A stretch of DNA of 29,085 nucleotides, from NCBI RefSeq assembly GCF_910579375.1, contig NZ_CAJTUJ010000017.1, positions 1 to 29,085 on the forward strand, written 5' to 3'. The number at the start of each line of letters is the position of its first letter. Position 1 is the stretch's first letter. The stretch is from an uncultured Rikenella sp. (GTDB taxonomy: Bacteria; Bacteroidota; Bacteroidia; Bacteroidales; Rikenellaceae). This document shows positions 21,606 through 29,077 of this stretch, in pieces. A program made the translations under genes and the position numbers. A model generated the notes under the pieces. The model searched no databases. It was not told the DNA's origin and worked only from the letters and a program-made list of their open reading frames with translations.

Positions 21606-22265
21606 TTACAGAACTTTGCGGATGACGATTCCCTGGACGAGATAGAGGTGGCGGATGCGGTCGCGACGGAGGCCGAGGGGGGGCTGGTCGCTGCCGGAGG
21701 GGGGGTCGAGCCAGAGGCCGGAGGCGACTTTCCGGTCGGGGCGGATGTAGCCCATTCGGGCGTATTCGCTGGTCACGAGGAGGTAGATCTCGCCGGGGAG
21801 AACGGGGCCTTGGGGGTCGACGCGGCGCAGGGCGACGATGGCGCCGGAGGGGATGTCGGGGGCCATGTGGTCGCCGGTGCAGAGGGCGGCGAGGTCGCAG
21901 TCGTCGATGCCGGGGATGGAGAGGTGGCCGTCGGGCTGGGCGGTGGCGAGGAGGGAGGGGTCGGAGGCGAGGCGAAGGGCGTCGAGCGGGTAAAAGGGGA
22001 TGCGTCCGGAGGCGGTGTCGGGACGGGGAGGGAGGGGAAGGCTGGAGAGGTCGGGGCTGGGGCCGTCGCCGGTCAGGAGCCACGAGCGGTCGAAAACGGG
22101 GTAGCGACGGACGATCCGGTCGGCGAGGTCTTTGCTGATCCGGTTGCGGTGGCGTTTGATCTGGTAGAGGTTCTGGCTCCGTTTCAGGCCTATGGAAAAG
22201 GCGAAGGCGTTGGTAGACAGGCCGGTCCACCGGATGATTTGTTCGAGCCGCTGCCAGTCGGTCAT
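21606..22265 (-). CDS. HTH / S24 (LexA-like) transcriptional regulator without the catalytic dyad
   Basis: 219 aa. The N-terminal half is a phage-repressor-type DNA-binding domain (about 5-65, with the helix STNAFAFSIGLKRSQNLYQI). The C-terminal half has the S24/LexA beta fold (about 115-219), including LCTGDHMAPDIPSGAIVALRRV, where self-cleaving members have GDSM. Here the Ser position is His (133), and the region that should supply the Lys reads EYARMGYIRPD. It is therefore probably unable to self-cleave and may respond in another way. A 28-bp palindrome lies 26-53 bp before the start codon and probably is its own operator. The Pro-rich linker (70-82) joins the two domains. Confidence 0.75.
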   Translation of the reverse strand: MTDWQRLEQIIRWTGLSTNAFAFSIGLKRSQNLYQIKRHRNRISKDLADRIVRRYPVFDRSWLLTGDGPSPDLSSLPLPPRPDTASGRIPFYPLDALRLASDPSLLATAQPDGHLSIPGIDDCDLAALCTGDHMAPDIPSGAIVALRRVDPQGPVLPGEIYLLVTSEYARMGYIRPDRKVASGLWLDPPSGSDQPPLGLRRDRIRHLYLVQGIVIRKVL

Positions 22266-22290
22266 GGTGCAGGAGGTTTGAATGTTACTG

Positions 22291-22318
22291 CATTATGTTG
22301 CAAAGTTGCATCATAATG
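22291..22318. promoter_or_regulatory. imperfect 28-bp palindrome, candidate operator
   Basis: The outer arms CATTATG/CATAATG and inner TTGCAA/TTGCAT are symmetric around the centre. It lies within 60 bp upstream of the HTH regulator start codon (minus). The likely use is autorepression and possibly control of a plus-strand transcript from the same spacer. Confidence 0.55.
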
Positions 22319-22464
22319 TTTAAATTTGCTTTATACATTTTATACATGAAATCGAATAACTAATTGTTAATCAACGATAAAAATTGCATCCGACTATACA
22401 ATAAAATATTTAAATTCGAGTTATCGTCTCCCGGTTTACTATTACTTATCTTCTTTGTATGCAG
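22319..22464 (+). ncRNA. possible small RNA region (AT-rich) ahead of a plus-strand terminator
   Basis: The spacer between two minus-strand genes is AT-rich, unlike its surroundings, and ends in a strong plus-strand terminator (22465-22506). No plus-strand protein gene precedes that terminator; the only open frame begins with TTG and runs through it. No good TAnnTTTG promoter was found, so the start is unknown. Alternatives are an antisense RNA or a reversed relic. Confidence 0.3.
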
Positions 22465-22506
22465 GACGTTCCGAAGGGCTGCCACCGTTCGGAACGTCTC
22501 TTTTTT
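22465..22506 (+). terminator. plus-strand terminator without an upstream gene
   Basis: A perfect 11-bp stem GACGTTCCGAA/TTCGGAACGTC with a 12-nt loop, followed on plus by TCTTTTTT. On minus the downstream side has no T-run (CTGCATACAAAG), so it is not a two-way terminator for the PH-like gene. Confidence 0.7.
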
Positions 22507-22529
22507 GTATCCGGAGGGGAGAGAGGGGG

Positions 22530-23042
22530 CTATTCGTACTGCTCGACGGCGCGGATGAAGGCGGCGGGGTCGTCGCAGCTGATGATGTATTGTTCTTCGT
22601 AGATGTCTTCGATGAGGACGAAGCCGCTCCAACGGGAGGCGCAGAGACGAAAGAGGCGGCGCTCGCGGAGGTTGAGGTAGAAGCCGTAGTAGCCGCCGAA
22701 GCCGTAGACGCCCCAAAGGGGGATGCAGTAGCGCATCTGGCGGGGTTCGACGAAGCGGATGTGGCGGATGTCGGAGAGGGGGATCTTGATGAGTTCCATG
22801 ACGCAGTGGATCTCGACGGAGTGGGGGGAGACGCGCATGAAGCGGGGGATGGAGAGAGAGGCGAGCAGCAGCAGCACGACGACGATGGTGGCGAACCAGG
22901 CGGGGAGGTAGCTGGCGCCGGAGAGGTAGAAGAGGAGGCCGACGAGGGTGCCGACGAGGAGGAGGGTGGCGAGGGTGAGCCACCGGGCGCGGCGGTCGAG
23001 CCGAAAGCGGAATTTGGGGTCGATGGTGATGGGGTCTTTCAT
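22530..23042 (-). CDS. two-TM membrane protein with PH-like domain
   Basis: 170 aa. The start MKDPITIDPKFRFRL at 23042 was chosen because the longer open frame upstream is only low-complexity repeat sequence. Two hydrophobic helices (about 22-41 and 48-65) are followed by a region of beta-strand-like repeats (FMRVSPHSVEIH, IKIPLSDIRHIRFVEP, YGFYLNLRERRLFRLCAS). This fits the bacterial PH-like domains of small membrane proteins (DUF304 and relatives). The exact family and the function are unknown. It probably has its own promoter within the spacer containing tandem repeats (weak TATATTGT at about 23055-23062). It overlaps no neighbour. Confidence 0.7.
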   Translation of the reverse strand: MKDPITIDPKFRFRLDRRARWLTLATLLLVGTLVGLLFYLSGASYLPAWFATIVVVLLLLASLSIPRFMRVSPHSVEIHCVMELIKIPLSDIRHIRFVEPRQMRYCIPLWGVYGFGGYYGFYLNLRERRLFRLCASRWSGFVLIEDIYEEQYIISCDDPAAFIRAVEQYE

Positions 23043-23139
23043 ACTATCTACACTACAATATAGGTCGCTGAGCGACGAAGGGGCGGGGTCTTCAGGCCGG
23101 CGGAGGCATTCGGCCGACGATGGGCCGCCGATATAGGTG

Positions 23140-23405
23140 GTCGGGTCGGGTGGCCGGGTTGAACCGTTCAGGTTTGGCCCCCGGGAAGGTCGCCGGGATG
23201 GCCCCCGGGTTGGGCACCCAAGATGGGTGGCCGGGTTGAACCGCTCGGGGTTGGGCACCCAAGATGGGTGGCCCGGCAAGGGTGGCCGGGTTGAACCGCT
23301 CGGAGTTTGGCCCCCGGGAAGGTCGCCGGGATGGCCCTCGGCTTGGGCACCCAAGATGGGTGGCCCGAAGGAACCGCCCGAGGTTGAGTGGCCCGGCAGC
23401 CCCCC
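23140..23405. repeat. GC-rich complex tandem repeat
   Basis: GGGTGGCCGGGTTGAACCG begins at 23148, 23225 and 23280, and a degraded form at 23358. The spacings are 77, 55 and 78 bp. Long units carry an extra GGCCCCCGGGAAGGTCGCC block that the short unit lacks. TTGGGCACCCAAGATGGG recurs near 23210, 23251 and 23343 and contains the small palindrome TTGGG-CA-CCCAA. The frame on minus is open but low-complexity. It separates tatD from the PH-like gene and probably is non-coding. Confidence 0.75.
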
Positions 23406-23410
23406 ATCGA

Positions 23411-24235
23411 TCAAAGAAAGAGGCCGGCGGCACGGGCGGTGGTGGCGGCCCGAACGGTTTCGACGGAGAGGCCTTTGATCTCGGCGAGGCGGGCGGCGAT
23501 GACGGGAATGTGGGCGCTCTCGTTCCGGGTCCCGCGGTAGGGGACGGGGGTCAGGTAGGGGGAGTCGGTCTCCAGCACCATGTTCTCGACGGGGATCTGC
23601 TCTAGAACTTTCACGACGGAGGAGTTCTTGTAGGTGATGAAGCCGCCGACGCCGATGGCGAAGCCGCCGAGGGTGGCGATGCGTTCGTAGTCTTTGAGTG
23701 TCCCCTGAAAGCTGTGGAAGACGCCGCGGATCTGGCCTTGCAGGGGTTCGAGAAGGGGGAATATCTCGTTCCAGGCGTCGCGGACGTGCAGGATCAAGGG
23801 GAGGTCGTATTCGATGGCGAGTTGCATCTGAATGACGAGGGCTTGGCATTGCGCGGTGAGGGAGCTGGTGCTCCAGTGGAGGTCGAGGCCGACTTCGCCG
23901 ATGGCGCACCACTTCACAGGGGGTTCGCGGAGGAGCTGGCGGACGATCTGGAGTTCTTCGCGCCAGCGGGTGTTCTCGTTGACGGAGGTGGGGTGCATGC
24001 CGATGGCGGCGCGGCACATGTCGGGGTGGGCCCGGACGGTGTCGAGCAGGGCGCGGTGGCTGCGGGAGTCGACGGCGGGCAGGATGATCTGGCGCACGCC
24101 GACGGCGGAGGCGCGGGCGAGGGTCTCGGCGCGGTCGGGGTCGAAGTCGGGGTCGAAGAGGTGGGCATGCGTGTCGACGTAATAGTCTACGGACGGGAGG
24201 GATGCCGGGTGAGGAGTCGGTTGTAAACTTTCCAT
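23411..24235 (-). CDS. tatD: TatD-family metal-dependent deoxyribonuclease
   Basis: 274 aa. TatD proteins are two-metal TIM-barrel hydrolases that act as DNases in DNA repair or turnover. Visible are YYVDTHAHLFD (HxH, residues 23 and 25), GEVGLDLHW with the bridging Glu, LILHVRDA (His), HSFQG and LETDSPYLTP (Asp). They cover all metal ligands. The start MESLQPTP at 24235 lies inside the end of the GH89 gene, an overlap of 49 bp, and implies translational coupling. Frame upstream of this Met belongs to the overlapping gene. The last gene of the SRPBCC-GH89-tatD run. Confidence 0.88.
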   Translation of the reverse strand: MESLQPTPHPASLPSVDYYVDTHAHLFDPDFDPDRAETLARASAVGVRQIILPAVDSRSHRALLDTVRAHPDMCRAAIGMHPTSVNENTRWREELQIVRQLLREPPVKWCAIGEVGLDLHWSTSSLTAQCQALVIQMQLAIEYDLPLILHVRDAWNEIFPLLEPLQGQIRGVFHSFQGTLKDYERIATLGGFAIGVGGFITYKNSSVVKVLEQIPVENMVLETDSPYLTPVPYRGTRNESAHIPVIAARLAEIKGLSVETVRAATTARAAGLFL

Positions 24236-26415
24236 GCCGTTTCTATTGGGTGGGTCTCGGCCTGAATGGGGTATGGCGCGGTGGCTGCGGCCCAGGCGGA
24301 TTCCATGGGGTAGTAGTCCGCAGGGGGGGCGTCGCCCCGGTTCATGGCGTCGAAGAAGGTTTGCCAGCGGGGGTAATAAAGGTCGCGCAGGAGGCCGCTC
24401 CATTCACGGTGGGCGTAGTCGCGGAGGCCGCCGAGGTCGGCGGCGTGGCGGTTGCCCCAGGTGGTGAGGAGGGTGCGGGCGTTCCAACGGTAAAAGTCTT
24501 GCTGGGGTCGCAGTCTGCTCCACTGCATGGCGCTCTCGATCCAGGGGCCGACCATGAATTCGGGTCGGGAGCTGAGGAGGGTGTCTTGCAGCAGCAGGAG
24601 GCTGAGGAAGTCGTCGCTGAGGCGCCGAAAGCGCTCGCGGTCGTTCCGGTCGAAGGCGGTCTCGATCTGACGCAATAGTACATTGGCGTGGTCGGCCAGG
24701 GCTTGACGGGCGACGTCGACGAGGTCGTATTCGAAGTTGTTGCAGCCGCGGTACCGATCGGCGACTTGGAGCATCAGGCCCAAGGCGCGACGGGTCTCGT
24801 CGGGGTCGTAGTTGAGCCGGGCGGAGCCCCAGCTGGAGACGCGGTCGACGCGCAGGGCGGGACGGGCGCAAAAGACGGATTCGGTGGTGCCTTCCTGTGT
24901 GCCGTCATAGGGGGCGTCATAAACCGTATTGGCGAGTATTTTCCAGGCTTCGACCACGGGTGGCAGGGTGCGTCCGTACCGGGCCTGCACATAGCCCTCG
25001 ACCCACTGGATCCGGTCGAATTTCTCGGGACGCCACGGCAGCTCGTAAAGCAGTTCGAACATCACGGGGTTGTTCTCGATCCCTTCGGGGGTGGTGCCGA
25101 CGCCGCGAAGGAAGCGGGCGCATGAGCTGTCGGCGTGATGCATGTCGCGGGCGAGGTAATAGCTGTCGATGAGGCGGCGCATCTTGCCGTGCATGCCGAC
25201 GTTGCCGCCGAAGTTCAGGAGCATGCAGTAGACCCAGTCGTGCCGTCCGTAGCCGCCGTCGCGCCACCAGGGAGACCGCCGATCCCCGCCCCACATGGGG
25301 CGGCTCTCGCTGAAAAGGTCGAGTACGAGCATATCCCCGCCGGGCAGGTCGCGGATCATCTCGGGGTGGGGGCAGCTCTGCCAGCCCTGAACAACCCAAA
25401 CGGCGCCGGGGTTGGCGCGTTTCATGGCGTCATAAATGGCTTGCCCGGCGGCAGGAAGGTCGACGCCTTGTGTAGAGCCGCCTTCATGGAAGGGGTCGAT
25501 GGCGAAATAACGGGCGTCGTCGCCGTACAAGGCTTTGAGGTTCTTATAATAGGTGTCGGCGATGGTCCCGAACCGGGGGTCGGTGGGCAGCAGGAAGGCG
25601 GGGCGCCGATAACCGCACCAAAGACCGGGGTCTTGCACTTGGGTGAGCCCTAACTGCCGCCACATGGCGGTGTCGTTGGGCACCATTCCGCCATACCCGG
25701 CAAAAACGGGCTGCATGCCCCACTCGCGATATCGCTGGATGATCTTCTGCTCCAGTTCGGCTTGTTTGTCGTACCAGTCGGCAGGATTGGGCCCGCCCCA
25801 GGCTTCGAGGTTGTTCATGAGCCACCAGGCTTGATGTGCGGGCCCGGCGACAAACCGGTCGATTTGCGTCTGGTCGAAGCCCAAATCGCGCAAGGTGTTC
25901 CGCCAGACGGTGGCGGCGCCGGTCAGAGACAGCGGGGTGGTGACCCCGTGCAGGGCCATCCAGTCGATCTCTTGTTCCCAGCGTTCCCATCCCCAAAAGG
26001 CGGTGGTGTAGGAGAAGGTGCAGTAGTTGAGGTAGTACCGTACGAGCATGTCGGTGGCATGCCGCTCCACGGTCTTAGGCTTGGGGAATTTGAGGTTGCT
26101 GAGCCTCGGATGCGGGTTGTTCCACGACACGTGCACGCCCACATAGTACTTGAGGTACCAGTTGAGGCCGACGGCGATGGAGAGGTAATTATTGCCGCGC
26201 ACGACGATCTTCCCTCCTTTGGCGTCGAGTTCGAAGAAGTCTCGGGGGGATTGCTGTTCTGCGAGTTCGAAGAGGAAGCGGGAGCTTTGGCCGGGCTGGA
26301 TGCGGTCGACGAGGGCGGACACGGGATTCCCGGCCGCGCTGCCGAGGGCGGCGAGGGGGGCTCCGAAAAGGCTCAGGAGCAAAAGGAGGGCTATGAAAAA
26401 GCGGCGGCGCATCAA
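24187..26415 (-). CDS. alpha-N-acetylglucosaminidase, GH89
   Basis: 742 aa, of the human NAGLU type. It removes terminal alpha-linked GlcNAc, for instance from mucin O-glycans or heparan sulfate, probably in the periplasm. A signal peptide (MMRRRFFIALLLLLSLFGAPLAALG, about 1-26) is followed by the N-terminal domain, then the catalytic barrel (about 125-480) with CTFSYTTAFWGWERWEQEID, WMALHG, AGPAHQAWWLMNNLEAWGG and LDLFSESRP, and an all-helical C-terminal domain. Glu residues in FHEGG and FSESRP fit the two catalytic acids of the family. The common AGHVP segment reads GGMVP here. It overlaps the SRPBCC gene stop by 4 bp (ATGA) and tatD by 49 bp. In gut Bacteroidetes such enzymes are taken as host-glycan foragers. 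Confidence 0.92.
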   Translation of the reverse strand: MMRRRFFIALLLLLSLFGAPLAALGSAAGNPVSALVDRIQPGQSSRFLFELAEQQSPRDFFELDAKGGKIVVRGNNYLSIAVGLNWYLKYYVGVHVSWNNPHPRLSNLKFPKPKTVERHATDMLVRYYLNYCTFSYTTAFWGWERWEQEIDWMALHGVTTPLSLTGAATVWRNTLRDLGFDQTQIDRFVAGPAHQAWWLMNNLEAWGGPNPADWYDKQAELEQKIIQRYREWGMQPVFAGYGGMVPNDTAMWRQLGLTQVQDPGLWCGYRRPAFLLPTDPRFGTIADTYYKNLKALYGDDARYFAIDPFHEGGSTQGVDLPAAGQAIYDAMKRANPGAVWVVQGWQSCPHPEMIRDLPGGDMLVLDLFSESRPMWGGDRRSPWWRDGGYGRHDWVYCMLLNFGGNVGMHGKMRRLIDSYYLARDMHHADSSCARFLRGVGTTPEGIENNPVMFELLYELPWRPEKFDRIQWVEGYVQARYGRTLPPVVEAWKILANTVYDAPYDGTQEGTTESVFCARPALRVDRVSSWGSARLNYDPDETRRALGLMLQVADRYRGCNNFEYDLVDVARQALADHANVLLRQIETAFDRNDRERFRRLSDDFLSLLLLQDTLLSSRPEFMVGPWIESAMQWSRLRPQQDFYRWNARTLLTTWGNRHAADLGGLRDYAHREWSGLLRDLYYPRWQTFFDAMNRGDAPPADYYPMESAWAAATAPYPIQAETHPIETAWKVYNRLLTRHPSRP

Positions 26416-26840
26416 AGGTGTGCGTTGTTAAAGGCGTGGGCGATCTGGTCGGCGATGCTGTCGACGGCGCCTTGCAGTTTCCCGCCGACCATCATCTTCA
26501 GCATGGGGTTGAGCTCGATGTCGAGCACGATGCGCATGTGGGTACGGGGGGTTGCAGAACCGTCGGGGGTGGTGTCTTTCATCTGGGTCCAGAAGGTGAA
26601 GGGCAACGGAAGGCTGCCGGTGTCGTCGGCGCTCACTTTTATGTGTTTATTGGGCTCGCGCTCGACCATCTTCAGGCCGATGGTGAAGCCTTTGGCGCGG
26701 AATCGGCAGGTCTCTTCGGTGGCTTCCCACCCGTCGACTTTGTCGGCGAGGATGGGGGTGAAGTTCTCGAAGCTGGACAGGACGCGGAAGATCCGTTCGT
26801 CGGAATGGGATATCTGTACTTGCTTGCTGGTGTAACGCAT
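26412..26840 (-). CDS. SRPBCC/START-like small protein
   Basis: 142 aa. The sequence (MRYTSKQVQISHSDERIFRVLSSFENF... to ...MMVGGKLQGAVDSIADQIAHAFN) shows the pattern of small SRPBCC (Bet v1-like) ligand-binding proteins: a short N-terminal strand, two helices, a beta sheet and a long C-terminal helix. The ligand is unknown. It is translationally coupled to the GH89 gene (ATGA overlap). No promoter match is clear upstream. Confidence 0.7.
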   Translation of the reverse strand: MRYTSKQVQISHSDERIFRVLSSFENFTPILADKVDGWEATEETCRFRAKGFTIGLKMVEREPNKHIKVSADDTGSLPLPFTFWTQMKDTTPDGSATPRTHMRIVLDIELNPMLKMMVGGKLQGAVDSIADQIAHAFNNAHL

Positions 26841-26911
26841 GGCTAATTCTGTGTTTCGTTCGTTTACTGTGTCTGCCCGCAGGAACTACCGCTTTTTTTT
26901 GGGGGGTCGGT
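26841..26911. other. spacer upstream of the SRPBCC gene
   Basis: No gene and no clear promoter. Bases 26881-26900 (AGGAACTACCGCTTTTTTTT) resemble the left edge of repeat element E1 (GGAACTGCCGCTTTTTGG, from 10874) but without its matching right arm. This suggests a decayed element end. Confidence 0.35.
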
Positions 26912-26986
26912 TCGCGCGCCGGGGGAAATCTTGTCAAAACGTGCTAGCACGTTTTAACGATTTCCCTCTTTAGGCGGGGCGCGCGG
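26912..26986. repeat. clover-type hairpin module M3
   Basis: Outer arms TCGCGCGCC (26912-26920) and GGCGCGCGG (26978-26986) pair at eight of nine positions. The inner hairpin 26923-26966 (GGGAAATC...AAAACGTGC / GCACGTTTT...GATTTCCC) shares its frame with M1 (566-608) but has a different inner stem. The linker CTCTTTA and GCGG before the outer arm match those of M2 and M4. Confidence 0.6.
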
Positions 26987-26997
26987 GAAAACTGTTG

Positions 26998-27075
26998 TCG
27001 CGCGCCTACGCGATTCATTCTCTTTCGGCTCACCGCCGAAAGAGTTGAATCGCTTCTTTGGGCGGCGGCGCGCGA
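26998..27075. repeat. clover-type hairpin module M4
   Basis: A perfect 9-bp outer stem TCGCGCGCC (26998-27006)/GGCGCGCGA (27067-27075) matches M2. The inner hairpin 27011-27052 is CGATTCA...CTCTTTCGG / CCGAAAGAG...TTGAATCG. The CTCTTT/AAAGAG segment replaces AATTT/AAATT of M2, and the loop TCACCG and the CTTCTTT linker are kept. Both arms have changed together. Confidence 0.6.
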
Positions 27076-27129
27076 GCAACTGGAAAGTAATAACGGCCGC
27101 GCGCCATGACGCGAACGCGTCGGCCAAGC

Positions 27130-27205
27130 GGGCCACACGTCCCGTGGACGGGAAATGCTTACGCATTTCAACTACCAGCCTCGGCCCAGATCCCAAAACA
27201 GCCTC
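27130..27205. repeat. second copy of the CCCGTGGACGGG dispersed repeat
   Basis: Bases 27136-27174 contain ACGTCCCGTGGACGGGAAATG and GCTTACGCATTT, nearly the same as 671-707. They are followed by AGCCTCGGCCCAGATC and ACAGCCTC, as at 906-935. The copies are 26 kb apart in the same orientation. The remaining bases to 27243 hold nothing recognised. Confidence 0.6.
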
Positions 27206-27243
27206 AGCCCCGTCGAACCGCAGCGGAGCAACCCAAGAGAGCG

Positions 27244-27648
27244 CTACTCCTCGTCATCAAAAACTTCGCCGAAGTCCGCAAGGAGCTCCTCGATGTCGCG
27301 CCGCTCCTTCTTCGTCGGACGCCCCATCCCGCGGTCGCGAACCGCAAAGGCGCCGGCACGGGCCATCTCCAATTTGTCCAGCTCCGACTGCGGCGTCACG
27401 TCCTCGATGTAGCGAGGCACGTTGCGCGCAGGCTGGCGGTTCGCCACCAGCTCCAGAATCCGGAAACTGTACACCACCGGCATCTTCCGCACCGCAACCA
27501 CCTCGCCCGCACGCACCTCCCGCGACGGCTTCACCGTCGCGCCGTTCACCGTCACCCGATTCGACCGACACGCCTCCGCCGCATCGCCGCGCGTCTTGAA
27601 AAGCCGAACCGCCCACAACCACTTGTCTATCCGAACCCCTTCCGACAT
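27244..27648 (-). CDS. hslR: S4-domain RNA-binding protein (Hsp15/HslR-like)
   Basis: 134 aa. The S4 fold lies at the N-terminus: VRIDKWLWAVRLFKTRGDAAEACRS (about 5-29) then NRVTVNGATVKPSREVRAGEVV. In E. coli, HslR rescues stalled 50S subunits that hold nascent peptidyl-tRNA; the family is cytoplasmic. The C-terminal part is charged (PTKKERRDIEELL) and ends EVFDDEE. It lies 27 bp after the lrgB stop and probably shares its mRNA. Confidence 0.88.
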   Translation of the reverse strand: MSEGVRIDKWLWAVRLFKTRGDAAEACRSNRVTVNGATVKPSREVRAGEVVAVRKMPVVYSFRILELVANRQPARNVPRYIEDVTPQSELDKLEMARAGAFAVRDRGMGRPTKKERRDIEELLADFGEVFDDEE

Positions 27649-27675
27649 AACCCTATGCTTTTATTTACCAATCAC

Positions 27676-28392
27676 TTACAAAAACCGCTCGATCACCGGC
27701 ACCAACAGCGCCGTCACGAGCCCCATCAACCCGATGGCGAGCCCGCTCACCGCCCCCTCGATCGCCCCCATCTCCATGGCCCGCGCCGTGCCGACCCCGT
27801 GTGCCGCCGACCCCAGGGCCAGCCCCTTTGCGATCCGGCTGCTGATGCGCAGTTTCCGGAGCACGAACGGCCCGACGATGCTGCCGAAAATCCCCGTCAG
27901 AATCACCACCACGGCCGTCAGCGAACCGATTCCGCCGGCGCGTTCCGAGATCGACATGGCGATGGGCGTGGTGACCGACTTGGGCACCAGCGACGCTTCG
28001 ATGGCAGCCCCGGCACCGAACAGCCGGATGATCAGAATGACGCTCACGATCCCCACGACGCTGCCCACGACGACCGACGTGAGGATCGAGACGGCATGGG
28101 CCCGGAGGTGTTCCATCTGTCGGTAGAGGGCATACCCGAGCGCCACGACCGAAGGCCCCAACAGGAAGTCGATCAGCGCGGTAGCCCGGTGGTACTGTTC
28201 GTAGGAGATGCCGGTGGCGAGCAGAAAGACGATGATCACGGCCGCCGAGGTGATGAGCGGGTGGAGGAGTCCGATCCGGGTGCGCCGGAAGAGCCACAGG
28301 GCGGCGACGTAGATCCCGATGGTAAAGGTGAGGAGGAAGATTTCGGAGCCGGCCAGCAGGCCGAGCGCCGTCCAGGTATTATCGAATGTCAT
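27676..28392 (-). CDS. lrgB: LrgB/CidB-family membrane protein
   Basis: 238 aa with several hydrophobic helices. The conserved segments PKSVTTPIAMSISE (about 137-150), GGIGSLTAVVVILTGIFGSIVGP (about 153-175) and GLALGSAAHGVGTARAMEMG are the family signature. LrgA/LrgB pairs are holin-like envelope proteins that affect murein hydrolase activity, cell death or export of small acids such as pyruvate or glycolate in related plastid and bacterial proteins. The start overlaps lrgA by 14 bp. Confidence 0.93.
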   Translation of the reverse strand: MTFDNTWTALGLLAGSEIFLLTFTIGIYVAALWLFRRTRIGLLHPLITSAAVIIVFLLATGISYEQYHRATALIDFLLGPSVVALGYALYRQMEHLRAHAVSILTSVVVGSVVGIVSVILIIRLFGAGAAIEASLVPKSVTTPIAMSISERAGGIGSLTAVVVILTGIFGSIVGPFVLRKLRISSRIAKGLALGSAAHGVGTARAMEMGAIEGAVSGLAIGLMGLVTALLVPVIERFL

Positions 28393-28762
28393 GACCGCTG
28401 CGCCGGATTTTTCGTTTTCGTTTCCGCACTTCGAGCCGCTGCTGGGTGATTCCGACGGCGGCGACGATGAGGACGGTGCTCACGGCTGCGGCGACGAGAA
28501 TGGCGGTCAGGTTATTGAGAATCAGCCCGACGGAGGCGATAAGTCCGACGGCGGCGGGCAGAAAGAAGAGTACCATGTTATCGAGGAGGAGTTCGGAGAG
28601 GCGGTCGACGCGTCCGGGCTCGACCCACCCGAGGGCCAGGGCGATGAACAGGAGGAGCATGCCGAGCACGCTCCCGGGGATGACTCCTCCGACGAGGATG
28701 CTGACGCCGAGTCCGAGGAGGTAGAAAAAGAGCAGCCAAAAGGACTGTACGAGAATTTTCAT
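28379..28762 (-). CDS. lrgA: LrgA/CidA-family holin-like protein
   Basis: 127 aa. The start MKILVQSFW at 28762 is chosen; the frame reaches further but the preceding sequence holds the promoter. It has four hydrophobic helices, the PGSVLGMLLL motif (29-38) and VLFFLPAAVGL (64-74), typical of LrgA. The C-terminus is basic (EVRKRKRKIRR). It partners with lrgB downstream. The -7 box TATCTTTG ends 4 nt before the ATG. Confidence 0.93.
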   Translation of the reverse strand: MKILVQSFWLLFFYLLGLGVSILVGGVIPGSVLGMLLLFIALALGWVEPGRVDRLSELLLDNMVLFFLPAAVGLIASVGLILNNLTAILVAAAVSTVLIVAAVGITQQRLEVRKRKRKIRRSGHDIR

Positions 28763-28766
28763 ACTG

Positions 28767-28774
28767 CAAAGATA
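28767..28774 (-). promoter_or_regulatory. -7 box of lrgA, very close to the start codon
   Basis: TATCTTTG on minus, an exact TAnnTTTG match. No TTTG lies at the expected -33 distance. Only 4 nt (CAGT) separate it from the ATG, so the mRNA would have little or no leader. Confidence 0.5.
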
Positions 28775-28888
28775 GGTCAAAGGGTCGGTATTGCGTTCAC
28801 GCGACGGGAGCAATTTCAGGGCGAGGGTCGATTTCTGGGGCGGGTGGTTTACTTGGGGTAGAGGCGGCCCGGTTTTCAAATGTCGATC

Positions 28889-29077
28889 GGCACCGCCCCG
28901 GGCTACCGCCACAACCTGACGGGCACGCAGGACAATGTGGGTCGAAACAGTTGCTGTTGGTCATCGGGGGTGAGCGGTTCCACGGGTCGTTTCTTATGGT
29001 TCGACATGCAGGGGCTGGGAACGAGCGGTACGGCGAATCGTGCTTTCGGTCTTCAGCTGCGTTGCCTCTCGGAATAA
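28889..29077 (+). pseudogene. promoterless C-terminal FISUMP cassette 3
   Basis: The frame reads GTAPGYRHNLTGTQDNVGRNSCCWSSG...LWFDMQGLGTSG..NRAFGLQLRCLSE-stop. One Met codon (28880) lies three residues earlier, but no full-length protein precedes it. The edges GCACCGCCCCGGGCT and GGTCTTCAG..GCCTCTCGGAATAAACGG are nearly identical to cassettes 1 and 2 about 23 kb away; the interior shares only scattered residues. The window ends 8 bp later, so what follows is unseen. Confidence 0.6.

Noticed and set aside
22364..22558. Small plus-strand protein using the orphan terminator
   Set aside because: It would start with TTG and its stop lies past the terminator.
23092..23433. Minus-strand frame over the tandem repeat as a repeat protein
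   Set aside because: The translation is Pro/Gly/Arg-rich with no start context or signal and is open in several frames, as expected of GC-rich repeats.
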